Assembly (NCBI RefSeq): GCF_001578935.1
Contig: NZ_KQ969521.1
Span: 1,193,561-1,257,560, forward strand
DNA from: Streptococcus oralis
GTDB taxonomy: Bacteria > Bacillota > Bacilli > Lactobacillales > Streptococcaceae
Direction: 5' to 3'
Length of the DNA: 64,000 nucleotides
Part shown: positions 43,302-51,237 of the stretch, piece by piece
How the letters are laid out: every line of letters starts with the position of its first letter
Position numbering within the stretch: position 1 is the first letter of the stretch
Position numbers and translations under genes: made by a program
Notes under the pieces: generated by a model
The model's input: only the letters and a program-made list of their open reading frames with translations
Told to the model about the DNA's origin: nothing
The model's database searches: none

Positions 43302-45269
43302 TTACTTGACGTGTTTTTCAAGTTCTTTTTGGTATTTGGCATTCGTTTCAATTTTTTCTTGTTGCCATTTCTTAAAGGCTTCTTCGTATTCTTTTGTAGT
43401 TGTGATATCATTTTGCAACTCCAAACCTTTGAACACAAATGGGTCGCCCTTGATTCCGACTTGAGAGTAGGCTTTTGTAAACGGTACAGTACGGCTAACC
43501 GTTGGAGAACCACCTGAAGAAGCAACTGGGATCAAGAGTGAGCTATCAGATACCCAAGCTTGAGCTTTAGCGTATTTTTCATAACGTTTATTGAGGTCGC
43601 TAGTTTCAGATGCAGCATCATCCAAGAGTTTCTTGTATTCGTCCAGTCCAACTTGAGCCATCACTTCTGAATCTTTTCCGCGAGTAATTCCCAAGTGTTT
43701 AAGGGCAGAACCCTTCTTAGCATCAAGAATGTTGAGGTAGGTAGCTGGGTCTTGATAGTCTGGTCCCCAACCAGTTCCGTTCAAGTCATAGTCTTTTTGG
43801 GATGGAACTTTGGCTTGAGAAGTGATACTCATCTTTTCATTATCGGTCATTTGAAGAACATCGACAATAACATTTTCAGTACCAAGTGATGACTCGATAG
43901 ACTGCTTGAGTGAGTTGGTTTGTTGAACCGCGATTACATCTGTTTGTTCAACTGGGATATCCAAATGGATTGGGAAGGTAACACCTTTGCCCTGCAATTC
44001 TTCCTTGGCTTTAGCAAAGGCTGCCTTAGCTTTTTCAGGACTGTAAATCGTATCCTTGCCATCTGTAAGGGCTACATCTTTCCACTGGTCTCCATATGAA
44101 ACGAGCTCTGCCTGTGCCAACTCTCCAAAGGTTTTTTCACCCACTTGAACGTAGTCATGAGGCACTAGGCTGTTACGAATAATCTTGTTCGCACCTTCTT
44201 CACCATTCAACTGAGCAGTATAAGAATGACGGTCAAGGGCAAAGTTCAGCGCCTGACGGAAGTTCTTGTTAAGAAGAGCTTCTTTCGTTGATGTTTTTTG
44301 AGCTTCGTCTGTTTTAGCTGTTTTATTATAAGACTGGCGGTTTACGTTAACAGTGAGGTAGTAGCTTGTCGCTTCTTGTGGACTGTAAACAATCTTATCG
44401 CCGTACTCTTGTTTAGTTGACTCAAAGTTTGAGCTTGTTGGGAAAAGGCGAGCTGTTGTATAGGCACCTTGTGTAAAGCTACGAATCAAGGATTCTTGGT
44501 CTGACCCATCGTAGAAAGTTAGTTTAATATTGTCAATCTTGACATTGTCCTTATCCCAGTAGTTTGGATTCTTTTCATATTCAATGACTGATTTTGAAGT
44601 TAATGATTTCAAGAAATAAGGACCATTATATAGGATACCTGATGGGGTTGGTGCACCGTAGTCGCTCCCTTTAGAATTCAAAAATTCTTCATTAACTGGA
44701 AGCATGGTTGCCGTTGTGACCTTAGAGTTCCAGAAACTTTCTGGTTTGTTGAGCGTGTATTCTACCGTGTAATCATCAACAGCCTTAACTCCTACGGTAG
44801 AGAAATCATTGCTCTCACCACTAACATACTCTGCCAAACCTTTGATAGAATCCTGAATCAAAGAAAGACCATCTGATTTTCCGTCAGCAGCATGTTTAAG
44901 CCCAGTAACAAAGTCTTTGGCCTTAACTTCAGCGTATTCTTCTCCATCAGAAGTATACCATTTTACACCCTTACGAAGTTTGTAGGTGTATGTCAAACCA
45001 TCCTTTGAAACAGACCAGTCTTCTGCAAGTGATGGAATTAAGTTCCCATACTTATCATTTTCCAAAAGACCATCAACAACGTTTGCTATAACGTCAGAGG
45101 TTGAGCTCTTGCTCGTCACACTATAATCCAAAGAAGATGGATCCATAGCGTAGACATAAGAGAATGTCTTGGGAGCATCTGCATTCTTTTCACTTTTTCC
45201 ACAAGCCGCTAACAAGAGGGCAACACTCAAGGTCACTCCTGCTCCTAAGAGCCACTTTTTCGATTTCAT
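43302..45269 (-). CDS. AliB-like oligopeptide-binding lipoprotein (distal copy)
   Basis: The 655-aa family 5 solute-binding lipoprotein starts MKSKKWLLGAGVTLSVALL with lipobox LAAC; AAGGAG is 7 nt before this ATG, so the longer start at 45302 is rejected. It has LIPSLAEDWSVSKDGLTYTY and NFRQALNFALDRHSY segments and ends KYQKELEKHVK. It is a paralogue of the copy at 40338-42299 and of AliA. It would feed peptides to the Ami permease encoded elsewhere. It has its own promoter and terminator, so it is monocistronic. Confidence 0.9.
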   Translation of the reverse strand: MKSKKWLLGAGVTLSVALLLAACGKSEKNADAPKTFSYVYAMDPSSLDYSVTSKSSTSDVIANVVDGLLENDKYGNLIPSLAEDWSVSKDGLTYTYKLRKGVKWYTSDGEEYAEVKAKDFVTGLKHAADGKSDGLSLIQDSIKGLAEYVSGESNDFSTVGVKAVDDYTVEYTLNKPESFWNSKVTTATMLPVNEEFLNSKGSDYGAPTPSGILYNGPYFLKSLTSKSVIEYEKNPNYWDKDNVKIDNIKLTFYDGSDQESLIRSFTQGAYTTARLFPTSSNFESTKQEYGDKIVYSPQEATSYYLTVNVNRQSYNKTAKTDEAQKTSTKEALLNKNFRQALNFALDRHSYTAQLNGEEGANKIIRNSLVPHDYVQVGEKTFGELAQAELVSYGDQWKDVALTDGKDTIYSPEKAKAAFAKAKEELQGKGVTFPIHLDIPVEQTDVIAVQQTNSLKQSIESSLGTENVIVDVLQMTDNEKMSITSQAKVPSQKDYDLNGTGWGPDYQDPATYLNILDAKKGSALKHLGITRGKDSEVMAQVGLDEYKKLLDDAASETSDLNKRYEKYAKAQAWVSDSSLLIPVASSGGSPTVSRTVPFTKAYSQVGIKGDPFVFKGLELQNDITTTKEYEEAFKKWQQEKIETNAKYQKELEKHVK

Positions 45270-45300
45270 AAGTAATCTCCTTAAAGATAGTGTTTTCACC

Positions 45301-45328
45301 ATTATACCCTATTTTTTCATAAAAGCAA
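45301..45328 (-). promoter_or_regulatory. Predicted promoter of the distal AliB-like gene
   Basis: TTGCTT, 16 bp, TATAAT on the minus strand, about 30 bp upstream of the chosen start codon. Confidence 0.65.
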
Positions 45329-45471
45329 GGACTTACGTCATATTTTTTAGAAAATTCTAACAAATATTTTTTAAAATCTTTTCTATATAATTTTTACCAA
45401 AAAGCAAAAAAAGCGGACGATTGTCCACTGGGAAAATCAAATTTTAACAGACATACCCGGAGATTCTGAAC

Positions 45472-45504
45472 AAAAAAACATCCAAGAAAACATTCTTGAA
45501 TGTC
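45472..45504 (-). terminator. Terminator of the acetyltransferase gene, similar to an rpsI-type hairpin
   Basis: CATTCAAGAA and TTCTTGGATG form a stem followed by TTTTTTTG on the minus strand. The sequence closely matches the hairpin at 49349-49378, which accompanies an rpsI 3'-end copy; no clear rpsI tail follows here. Confidence 0.75.
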
Positions 45505-45555
45505 TGAAAAGATTATAACTCCATTAACTTTGTCAGTAGACTGAAAATGATGATA

Positions 45556-46068
45556 TTATGGCCTCCTTATCTCAAATACTGCTGTATGAACCCACTCATT
45601 ATGAAGGTATAAGTCATTTTCTATCATCCTACTAAAGGTGAAGCCATTTTTTAAAAGCACCCTCTGAGAGGCTAGATTACCCGTTGCCGTTCCTGCAATG
45701 ATTTTATTTAAACCATAAGTCATGAAAGCCTTGTCTAAAACGAGTTTAACCGCTTCGCTAGCATAGCCCAAGTTGCTAACATTTTCCCAAATCCTATACC
45801 CAAGCTCTGCTGCTGTTCGCTCATCCTCTAAAACACTTAAATTGATTCTTCCGACCATAACACCTTGCGAATCTCTGATAAGATGCATGTAGACAGCCCG
45901 ATTCGTTTGTTCCGTTAACAATTCCCTCGTGATTTCTTTAAAACCTTCTAAATCAAAATAGTTAGCTGGTCTAGGAGGTAGATTTCGTTCAAAATACTCT
46001 CGATTTTCTTTTTCAAAAGAATAAACGTCTAGACTATTTTCTTCAGACAACAGCTCTAAACTAATCAT
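45556..46068 (-). CDS. GNAT acetyltransferase (RimJ/RimL type)
   Basis: The 170-aa protein starts MISLELLSEENSLDVYSFE; GAGAGG precedes this ATG, and the longer reading to 46233 lacks a plausible start region. It has the GNAT acetyl-CoA loop in the ELGYRIWENVSNLGYASEAV segment (about residues 92-111) and the C-terminal GTATGNLASQRVLLKNGF typical of RimJ/RimL and ribosomal-protein or small-molecule N-acetyltransferases. The substrate is not known. It is followed by a strong terminator. Confidence 0.82.
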   Translation of the reverse strand: MISLELLSEENSLDVYSFEKENREYFERNLPPRPANYFDLEGFKEITRELLTEQTNRAVYMHLIRDSQGVMVGRINLSVLEDERTAAELGYRIWENVSNLGYASEAVKLVLDKAFMTYGLNKIIAGTATGNLASQRVLLKNGFTFSRMIENDLYLHNEWVHTAVFEIRRP

Positions 46069-46233
46069 TACAAATCCTCTCCCATCATTATCCACACTCA
46101 AATTTTCCCTTCTCTTCTTAGGTAAAATATTGTTAAATAGAGTTTGACTACCTTTGATTAGAATCCCCTTTTTCCTCATTACAATAGTATGTAATAAACT
46201 CTTCCTGACTATTGACAATATGCTCCTGTCCAT
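46069..46233. other. Short gap upstream of the acetyltransferase gene
   Basis: An open frame continues in the acetyltransferase frame but has no start context. No confident promoter or repeat was recognised. Confidence 0.4.
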
Positions 46234-46356
46234 CTACTGAGTTTCCGAAGGAATTTTCACATCGTCAAATAAATTCGTCCCTTCCTTATACAAGAGCTGA
46301 TAAATTGGCACTCCATAAAATGCCTCTTTCACAAAAAACTGGACTAGACCTAGCAA
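46234..46356 (-). pseudogene. C-terminal remnant of a paralogue of the 49812-50228 gene
   Basis: A 40-codon frame ends ...KEAFYGVPIYQLLYKEG...VKIPSETQ. The protein encoded at 49812-50228 ends with EFFVKT...GFGVPMYSFL...IIPTQS. The shared FFVK, GVPxY and IP...TQ spacing suggests a truncated relative. It follows the stop of the upstream gene in the same frame with one codon between, and has no credible start. Function of the family is unknown. Confidence 0.5.
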
Positions 46357-46359
46357 CTC

Positions 46360-47325
46360 CTACTCTAATTTTTGCAACAGCTTTACAACTTGCCGATTAT
46401 CAATCCTCACATAGTATACACCACTATCATTGACAAGTTTATCCTCTTTATACTTAGCAATTTTGACAGCATAAAGACCTCTTGGTAGTGGTTGGTTGGC
46501 AAAAAAATCCTTCATGAGCGCCTCAAGCTCTTTAAGATAGTCATCATACAAGAGTTCTCTTTTTTCCTTCGGAACGAAATATTGAAATTCAAATGTCGGT
46601 ATAAAAATCTCTTTTTGGAAAAGATATTGAGCATCCATTGGATACATCCCTTGCAGAGCTTGGCCCTTGCTTTGATTTTCCTCTAATATTTCATTATAAA
46701 GATAGATATTATCAGATTGGTTATTAAATTCAAAACCAATACCTTGATACTTCAAATCAGGAAGTTTAGGATCTTTGATTGAACTGTCCAGTGTTTTTAA
46801 AAACTCGCTGGTGCCTGGACTAACCTCAATCCCTAAATAGGCTAATTCTGGGAAAACATCATAAATTTTTTTATAATTCTTATAATCAACCTCTGCATCT
46901 GTCTTTCCATATGTTTCATTTTCCGAAAAGCGAGTATAGTATTTAAATCGAGTTTTAACCTGATAGGTTTTCCCGGCTATATTTTCACTGTAGGTACCAT
47001 GGATTATAAATCCTCCCATGCTTGTATAGTTTTTCTCGTATTTTTCTAACTCAAACTGTCCTGTAAGACCGTAATTTTGATAAGAACGATGCACAGCTTG
47101 CTCAAGCTCAGTTCGACTTGCATGGGCAAACAGCCCCCACATATCCATTAGAGCAAGAATAGGACTACTCACTGTGAAGATTACGATTGGGATCACTACG
47201 GATAAGCAACCTATTAATAGCCAATTTCTTTTCTTGGGATTTCCTCCAGTTTTTTTAGCAGTTTTCTGTTTCCTTTTTAAGATTAGAATGAGCAAAACCA
47301 AAAGCACTAATACTAATAAAACCAA
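46360..47325 (-). CDS. Unknown membrane-anchored protein
   Basis: The 321-aa product is not recognised. It uses a TTG start with AGGAG 8 nt upstream. Two hydrophobic segments lie at the N-terminus (about residues 2-16 and 34-60), separated by a Lys-rich cytoplasmic loop, so the bulk (residues 60-321) is probably extracellular. That part is rich in Tyr and charged residues and contains GGFIIHGTYSENIAGKTYQV and a C-terminal LPRGLYAVKIAKYKEDKLV segment. It lies in the accessory zone directly upstream of a gene remnant and downstream of an rpsI-type scar. Confidence 0.6.
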   Translation of the reverse strand: MVLLVLVLLVLLILILKRKQKTAKKTGGNPKKRNWLLIGCLSVVIPIVIFTVSSPILALMDMWGLFAHASRTELEQAVHRSYQNYGLTGQFELEKYEKNYTSMGGFIIHGTYSENIAGKTYQVKTRFKYYTRFSENETYGKTDAEVDYKNYKKIYDVFPELAYLGIEVSPGTSEFLKTLDSSIKDPKLPDLKYQGIGFEFNNQSDNIYLYNEILEENQSKGQALQGMYPMDAQYLFQKEIFIPTFEFQYFVPKEKRELLYDDYLKELEALMKDFFANQPLPRGLYAVKIAKYKEDKLVNDSGVYYVRIDNRQVVKLLQKLE

Positions 47326-47480
47326 TCTACAATCTCCTATTACTTTGGACAGCTACTAACAGGTAGATAGGAGACTGACAGAAATACTCGTCTCACCTGC
47401 TAACTTATCCTGAAATCCATAAACTCGTCTGAAACGAGGAACAATCCTTATCCCATTATACCACATGGGCAATGCCGTGA

Positions 47481-47514
47481 GAAGACGAGAGAAGACGAGA
47501 GAAGACGAGAGAAG
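47481..47514. repeat. 10-bp tandem repeat GAAGACGAGA x3.4
   Basis: Three perfect head-to-tail copies of GAAGACGAGA plus GAAG lie just outside the left rpsI-type scar. The array is too short for a CRISPR and has no spacers. Confidence 0.9.
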
Positions 47515-47518
47515 CAAA

Positions 47519-47624
47519 AACACCCCATGGTGTGAACCATGAAGTGCTTTGAAACGTTGATAGTATCGTATTGATTAACGTTTTGAGAATTGTGATGCTT
47601 TACGAGCTTTCTTAAGACCTGGTT
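47519..47624 (-). repeat. rpsI 3'-end copy 1 with terminator (attachment-site scar)
   Basis: Positions 47543-47624 match 53652-53733, the real rpsI end, at 79 of 82 bases. On the minus strand the copy encodes [15 protein letters not shown] and a stop, then homology ends abruptly. A hairpin (TTCATGGT/ACCATGGGG, then TTTTTG) at 47519-47549 sits where the rpsI terminator lies at the genuine site. It is interpreted as the outer attachment site left by insertion into rpsI. Confidence 0.85.
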
Positions 47625-47975
47625 ATTTCTACATCATGATATATATGGTGAATTATCACTAAAATCAAGTAATTTTAAGAGATAAATCCTCAATCTTTAC
47701 ATATATAACCCTTTTAAAAATCGAGAGGTTATCAAAGGGTTATCACTTTTTTAGTTTTCGGAGCTTATGTAATTGAGAAATATGAACTACTGTATCATAA
47801 AGATGGTGTACAGTTTCTTCGTGCCAGTGCAATTTCATTTCTATCCTGAAGATATTTAAATATCTCTAGATGTTATTTTTAAAAAATTGAAAACAATTGA
47901 ACAAATAAAATATTATTTCTAAATATTTGAAAATAATGTCTATTTGTATTATACTATCTTTGAGGTATCTTATTT
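47625..47975. other. AT-rich gap with a possible gene remnant
   Basis: No complete gene is seen. On the plus strand 47736-47849 holds an open stretch reading ...AYVIEKYELLYHKDGVQF and a stop, which looks like a decayed 3' end of a gene but has no start; it is not recognised. A TTGTATTATACT region near 47943-47954 may hold the -10 for the downstream ATPase gene. Confidence 0.35.
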
Positions 47976-49184
47976 ATGAACTATATTAAAAGACCACATT
48001 ATTTAGACTTTTTAAGAAGACATCGTGACCACCAAATCATTAAAGTTGTGAGTGGAGTTCGACGAGCTGGTAAATCTGTTCTCTTTCAACTATATAAAGA
48101 GGAGTTACTAGCAACTGGAGTAGACGAGGATCAGATTATATGCATCAATTTCGAAGATTTGAGTTACTATGAACTGCGACATTTTCAAACATTATTTGCT
48201 TATATAAAAGAGCGGTTAGTTGAGGAGAAAACATACTATATCTTTTTAGATGAAATTCAACATGTTGAAAAATTTGAACTGGTAGCAGATAGTCTATTCA
48301 TCTTACCAAATGTAGACCTCTATTTGACTGGATCTAACGCCTACTTTATGAGTAGTCAATTAGCTACAAACTTGACTGGTCGGTATGTTGAGATAGAGGT
48401 CCTTCCTTTGTCATTTGAAGAATACCTATCAGGTCAATCTCTCTCAGAGAATCTGAATACAACAGAAATTTTTAACAATTATCTCTTTAGTGCTTTCCCT
48501 TACTTATTGCAAACATCATCTTACGCTGAAAAAATTGACTATCTCAGAGGAATATATAACTCAATACTGTTAAATGATATTGTCACTAGATTGGGAAATC
48601 CAAATCCTACTATTATTGAACGGATTGTCCGAACCCTTCTCAGTAGTACAGGTAGCTTAATATCAACAAATAAGATTCGCAATACCCTTGTCAGCCAAAA
48701 TGTTTCAATATCCCACAATACTTTGGAAAATTATTTGACAACTTTGACAGATAGTTTACTTTTTTATTCCGTTCCACGTTTTGATGTAAAAGGTCGAGCA
48801 TTATTGCAACGCTTAGAAAAATATTATCCCGTTGATTTAGGTTTACGACATCTCTTATTACCAGACCACAAAGAAGATATTGGGCATATCTTGGAAAATA
48901 TTGTGTATTTGGAATTGAGACGTAGATATTCACAAGTATATGTTGGTAATTTAGATAAATATGAAGTTGATTTTGTTGTTGTAACTGATCTGGGTCACTA
49001 CGCTTATTATCAAGTCAGTGAAACAACACTTGCTCCAGAAACACTAGACAGAGAACTTAGACCACTTGAAGCCATTAAAGATCAATTCCCCAAATATCTA
49101 TTAACAATGGATACGATTCAGCCAACAGCAAATTACAATGGTATTGAGAAGAAAAATATCATAGATTGGTTACTAGAAAAATAG
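47976..49184 (+). CDS. DUF4143-type AAA ATPase
   Basis: The 402-aa protein begins MNYIKRPHYLDFLRRHRDHQ. It has Walker A GVRRAGKS (about residues 27-34), Walker B YIFLDEIQ (about 89-96), a sensor LTGSNA and then LTGRYVEIEVLPLSFEEYL, all typical of the AAA_14/DUF4143 family. The C-terminal DUF4143 domain is a nuclease-like fold; KYEVDFVVV near residue 330 and YYQVSE may be its core. The family is widespread in bacteria and archaea; its function is not established. It is the only intact gene between two rpsI-type scars, and it is AT-rich. Confidence 0.8.
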   Translation: MNYIKRPHYLDFLRRHRDHQIIKVVSGVRRAGKSVLFQLYKEELLATGVDEDQIICINFEDLSYYELRHFQTLFAYIKERLVEEKTYYIFLDEIQHVEKFELVADSLFILPNVDLYLTGSNAYFMSSQLATNLTGRYVEIEVLPLSFEEYLSGQSLSENLNTTEIFNNYLFSAFPYLLQTSSYAEKIDYLRGIYNSILLNDIVTRLGNPNPTIIERIVRTLLSSTGSLISTNKIRNTLVSQNVSISHNTLENYLTTLTDSLLFYSVPRFDVKGRALLQRLEKYYPVDLGLRHLLLPDHKEDIGHILENIVYLELRRRYSQVYVGNLDKYEVDFVVVTDLGHYAYYQVSETTLAPETLDRELRPLEAIKDQFPKYLLTMDTIQPTANYNGIEKKNIIDWLLEK

Positions 49185-49192
49185 ATATGTAC

Positions 49193-49340
49193 TGAACCTA
49201 TAAATTGAGACACAAGAAAAACACTCCTGTCAAAATCTAGTGAAACTATGAACAGGAGTGTTTTGTTATGGCCGAAAAAGCTTATTCAGTAGAAACTAAT
49301 ACTAGACTAAAAATCAATGATGGAAACTCTTGATTTCTAT
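49193..49340 (+). mobile_element. Possible insertion-sequence end fragment
   Basis: After a TGTACTGAACC start, an inverted repeat AAACACTCCTG/CAGGAGTGTTT (about 49218-49263) is followed by a short frame starting MAEKAYSVETNTRLK that stops after 21 codons. The layout resembles the first bases of an IS3-type element and its OrfA start, but the rest is missing. The repeat can also serve as terminator for the ATPase gene. Confidence 0.35.
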
Positions 49341-49342
49341 AC

Positions 49343-49447
49343 AAAAAAGACATCCAAGAGAAAATTCTTGAATGTCTGTAAACGTTGATTTATCGCTGAT
49401 AATTAACGTTAAGAGAACTGGCTAGCTTTACGAGCTTTCTTAAGACT
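49343..49447 (-). repeat. rpsI 3'-end copy 2 with terminator (attachment-site scar)
   Basis: The minus strand reads [11 protein letters not shown] and a stop, matching the S9 C-terminus but with a more divergent DNA sequence than copy 1 and a stop three codons early. A hairpin (GACATTCAAGAA/TCTTGGATGTC then TTTTTTG) precedes it on the plus map, in the terminator position. It is interpreted as a second attachment scar, possibly brought from a different species' rpsI. Confidence 0.78.
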
Positions 49448-49523
49448 AGATCTGACAAGGGCTCTTTTATTTTCAAAAAGCGTCAATCACAGCATTTATA
49501 AATGTCCATATTGGAAAAAGGTT

Positions 49524-49802
49524 TCAAAACCAAATCCGATGCATTGCTTCAAGGAATTTTTTAGTTATTGGGAAGCCGGAGCTTGCACCAATTACAGAAT
49601 CAATGCCACAATATGGGCATAATGCGGTTCCTCTGTCGTCTATTTTTGTATCTTCCACTAGCCATTCATCAATTTCATGTGGAGAAAAAATTTGCATACA
49701 ATAAAAACAACCACAAATTTCATCCTGTTCCAATTCGGGTTTATTATTACTACAATAAGCATGAGCTAAGCTGTAATCATGTTTATTCAAAATCTTTCCC
49801 AT
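49524..49802 (-). CDS. Small protein with two CxxC-type zinc-ribbon pairs
   Basis: The 92-aa product is not recognised by name. It has CGCFYC (about residues 30-35) and CPYC (about 62-65), a spacing that suggests one Zn-binding site, and ends FLEAMHRIWF. It is a cytoplasmic protein type seen scattered across bacteria, often in accessory DNA. It follows the 49812-50228 gene by 9 bp in the same direction, so the two are likely an operon. Confidence 0.6.
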   Translation of the reverse strand: MGKILNKHDYSLAHAYCSNNKPELEQDEICGCFYCMQIFSPHEIDEWLVEDTKIDDRGTALCPYCGIDSVIGASSGFPITKKFLEAMHRIWF

Positions 49803-49811
49803 TTCTCTTTT

Positions 49812-50228
49812 CTATGATTGAGTCGGAATAATTGTGAGGTCGCTGTGGTCATTTAAAAAACTATACATTGGTACTCCAAAACCCTCTTTCGATATATTCT
49901 CACATAGAGTTTTTACAAAAAATTCTATCCACTCACTAGAAGGTTCCACAGCATCATCAGTCTGAGGAGTGAACCACATTTGAGGAATAAGTTCTACTGT
50001 GTCTACATCGAATGCAATCCCAATCATCATATCATAGAAATCAAAGGAAGCACAAAAAGCACACATATTATCGCTAACCTTATTAATTCCTAATTCAGGA
50101 GGTATTTCCATCATCGTAATCATCATTCGACCAGTTATTTCTCCATTTTCCTCTTCAAACTTATCAAGTATCCCTTGCTCACGGAGGATATTTTCCACAT
50201 TGAAGAACACTTCTTTATCAGCTAACAT
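49812..50228 (-). CDS. Unknown 138-aa acidic protein
   Basis: The start MLADKEVFFNVENILREQG is preceded by GGAGATAATATT, so it is chosen over the more distant start at 50279. The protein is acidic, with an MMITMMEIPPELG segment and a C-terminal GFGVPMYSFL...IIPTQS. It has no signal peptide or membrane helix. A truncated relative of its C-terminus is found at 46234-46356. Its operon partner is a small Zn-ribbon protein. An immunity or antitoxin role is conceivable but unsupported. Confidence 0.6.
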   Translation of the reverse strand: MLADKEVFFNVENILREQGILDKFEEENGEITGRMMITMMEIPPELGINKVSDNMCAFCASFDFYDMMIGIAFDVDTVELIPQMWFTPQTDDAVEPSSEWIEFFVKTLCENISKEGFGVPMYSFLNDHSDLTIIPTQS

Positions 50229-50431
50229 AATATTATCTCCAACAATTTGATTTAACTTTATTATACCATCTATTACCACTATGTTTTGTGCAACATTCTT
50301 TCTATCGGATCGAAAATCAGAATCTTATGCTTTGCAAGGAAGAAAAGAATATATACCTACAAATATGTAAAGAAATAATATATTCATGTCTTTTTGTTGC
50401 ACTTCATTTTACAACAGGGCATCAGAGAAAA

Positions 50432-50475
50432 TTGACAAAAGATACAAAAAAGAATATACTTTTTAAAAGTATATT
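50432..50475 (+). promoter_or_regulatory. MarR-gene promoter with overlapping operator palindrome
   Basis: TTGACA (50432-50437), 17 bp, TATACT (50455-50460) is a near-consensus promoter. A 23-bp palindrome, AATATACTTTTTAAAAGTATATT (50453-50475; shown as two arms AATATACTTT and AAAGTATATT), covers the -10. It suggests autorepression by the MarR protein. Confidence 0.75.
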
Positions 50476-50499
50476 TAAGAATTTTTGTAAGGAGTTTTT

Positions 50500-50961
50500 A
50501 TGAGAGAAAATTTTCGTAGTTTAATGAAATCAGTCAATCGTGTGATTTATGTTTTTGAAGAAATTCAAAAATCCTTGGGGGATAAAGGGAAACTTGGATG
50601 GCTCTTGTATATGTTGGACGATGATCAAGCTCATACGCAAAAACAATTATCCAAGGATTGGATGATACCGCGATCGACTTTAAATGCTGCGGTTAAAATT
50701 GCGCAGGAAGAGGGTTATATTGAGTTGCAAAAGGTTCCAAATACACGGAGAGAACTAGTAATTGTTCTTACTGATAAGGGACGTAATGAAGCGAAAAACA
50801 TATTAACACCTTATGTCGAAATGGAAGATAAGGCTTTGAAAGAAACTTCTGAAAAGTATTCTGCTCACTTTGTGGAAGTAATGGATTATTTCTCAAAGCA
50901 ATTAGAGTTAGAAGTGGACGGAGGGATTCGTAAATTATCTAACGCTAACTCTGAAAATTAG
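50500..50961 (+). CDS. MarR-family transcriptional regulator
   Basis: The 153-aa winged-helix regulator starts MRENFRSLMKSVNRVIYVF after AAGGAG. The DNA-binding region runs from about residue 48 to 100: TQKQLSKDWMIPRSTLNAAV is the recognition helix region, and YIELQKVPNTRRELVIVLTD is the wing. The length fits the family. An overlapping palindrome suggests self-control. The next gene, 276 bp downstream and separated by hairpins, is a solute-binding lipoprotein that may be its target. The ligand is unknown. Confidence 0.88.
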   Translation: MRENFRSLMKSVNRVIYVFEEIQKSLGDKGKLGWLLYMLDDDQAHTQKQLSKDWMIPRSTLNAAVKIAQEEGYIELQKVPNTRRELVIVLTDKGRNEAKNILTPYVEMEDKALKETSEKYSAHFVEVMDYFSKQLELEVDGGIRKLSNANSEN

Positions 50962-51094
50962 AGTTTTCTTCATTCACACATAGAGACTTATGAAATAAGG
51001 ATAGTTTAAAATGAAGTAATGTGACCTAAGAAGATGAGCTTAATTAGGAAAGGATGAATAAAAAGCTCCTAAAATCAAAAACTCATATTATTGG

Positions 51095-51170
51095 GTGATT
51101 AAAAAACTTGATAATATGCGTTTTATCATAGAAGGAGGAACCTCACTTTGTCTTAAAGTTGAGGTTTTTA
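51095..51170 (+). terminator. Two hairpins after the MarR gene
   Basis: CATATTAT/ATAATATG (51088-51118 region, then CGTTTTATC) and AACCTCACTTT/AAAGTTGAGGTT followed by TTTTT (about 51139-51167). The second is a strong intrinsic terminator. The first shares AACTTGA...ATGCGTTTTATCAT with the terminator after aliA. Confidence 0.75.
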
Positions 51171-51189
51171 AATTACCGAAGCAAAAATA

Positions 51190-51218
51190 TTGACAAAAAT
51201 TCTAAACGGAATTATAAA
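51190..51218 (+). promoter_or_regulatory. Promoter of the solute-binding lipoprotein gene
   Basis: TTGACA, 17 bp, TATAAA. Transcription would begin near 51225, leaving a leader of only about a dozen bases before the ATG at 51238. Confidence 0.75.
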
Positions 51219-51237
51219 AAATAGAAAAGAGAATAAA

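Noticed and set aside
47481-47514. 10-bp tandem array as a possible CRISPR or origin iteron
   Set aside because: Only three copies, no spacers, and no replication gene nearby.
50288-50503. A 71-codon plus-strand frame before the MarR gene
   Set aside because: It contains the MarR promoter and operator palindrome and has no start context or recognisable protein features.
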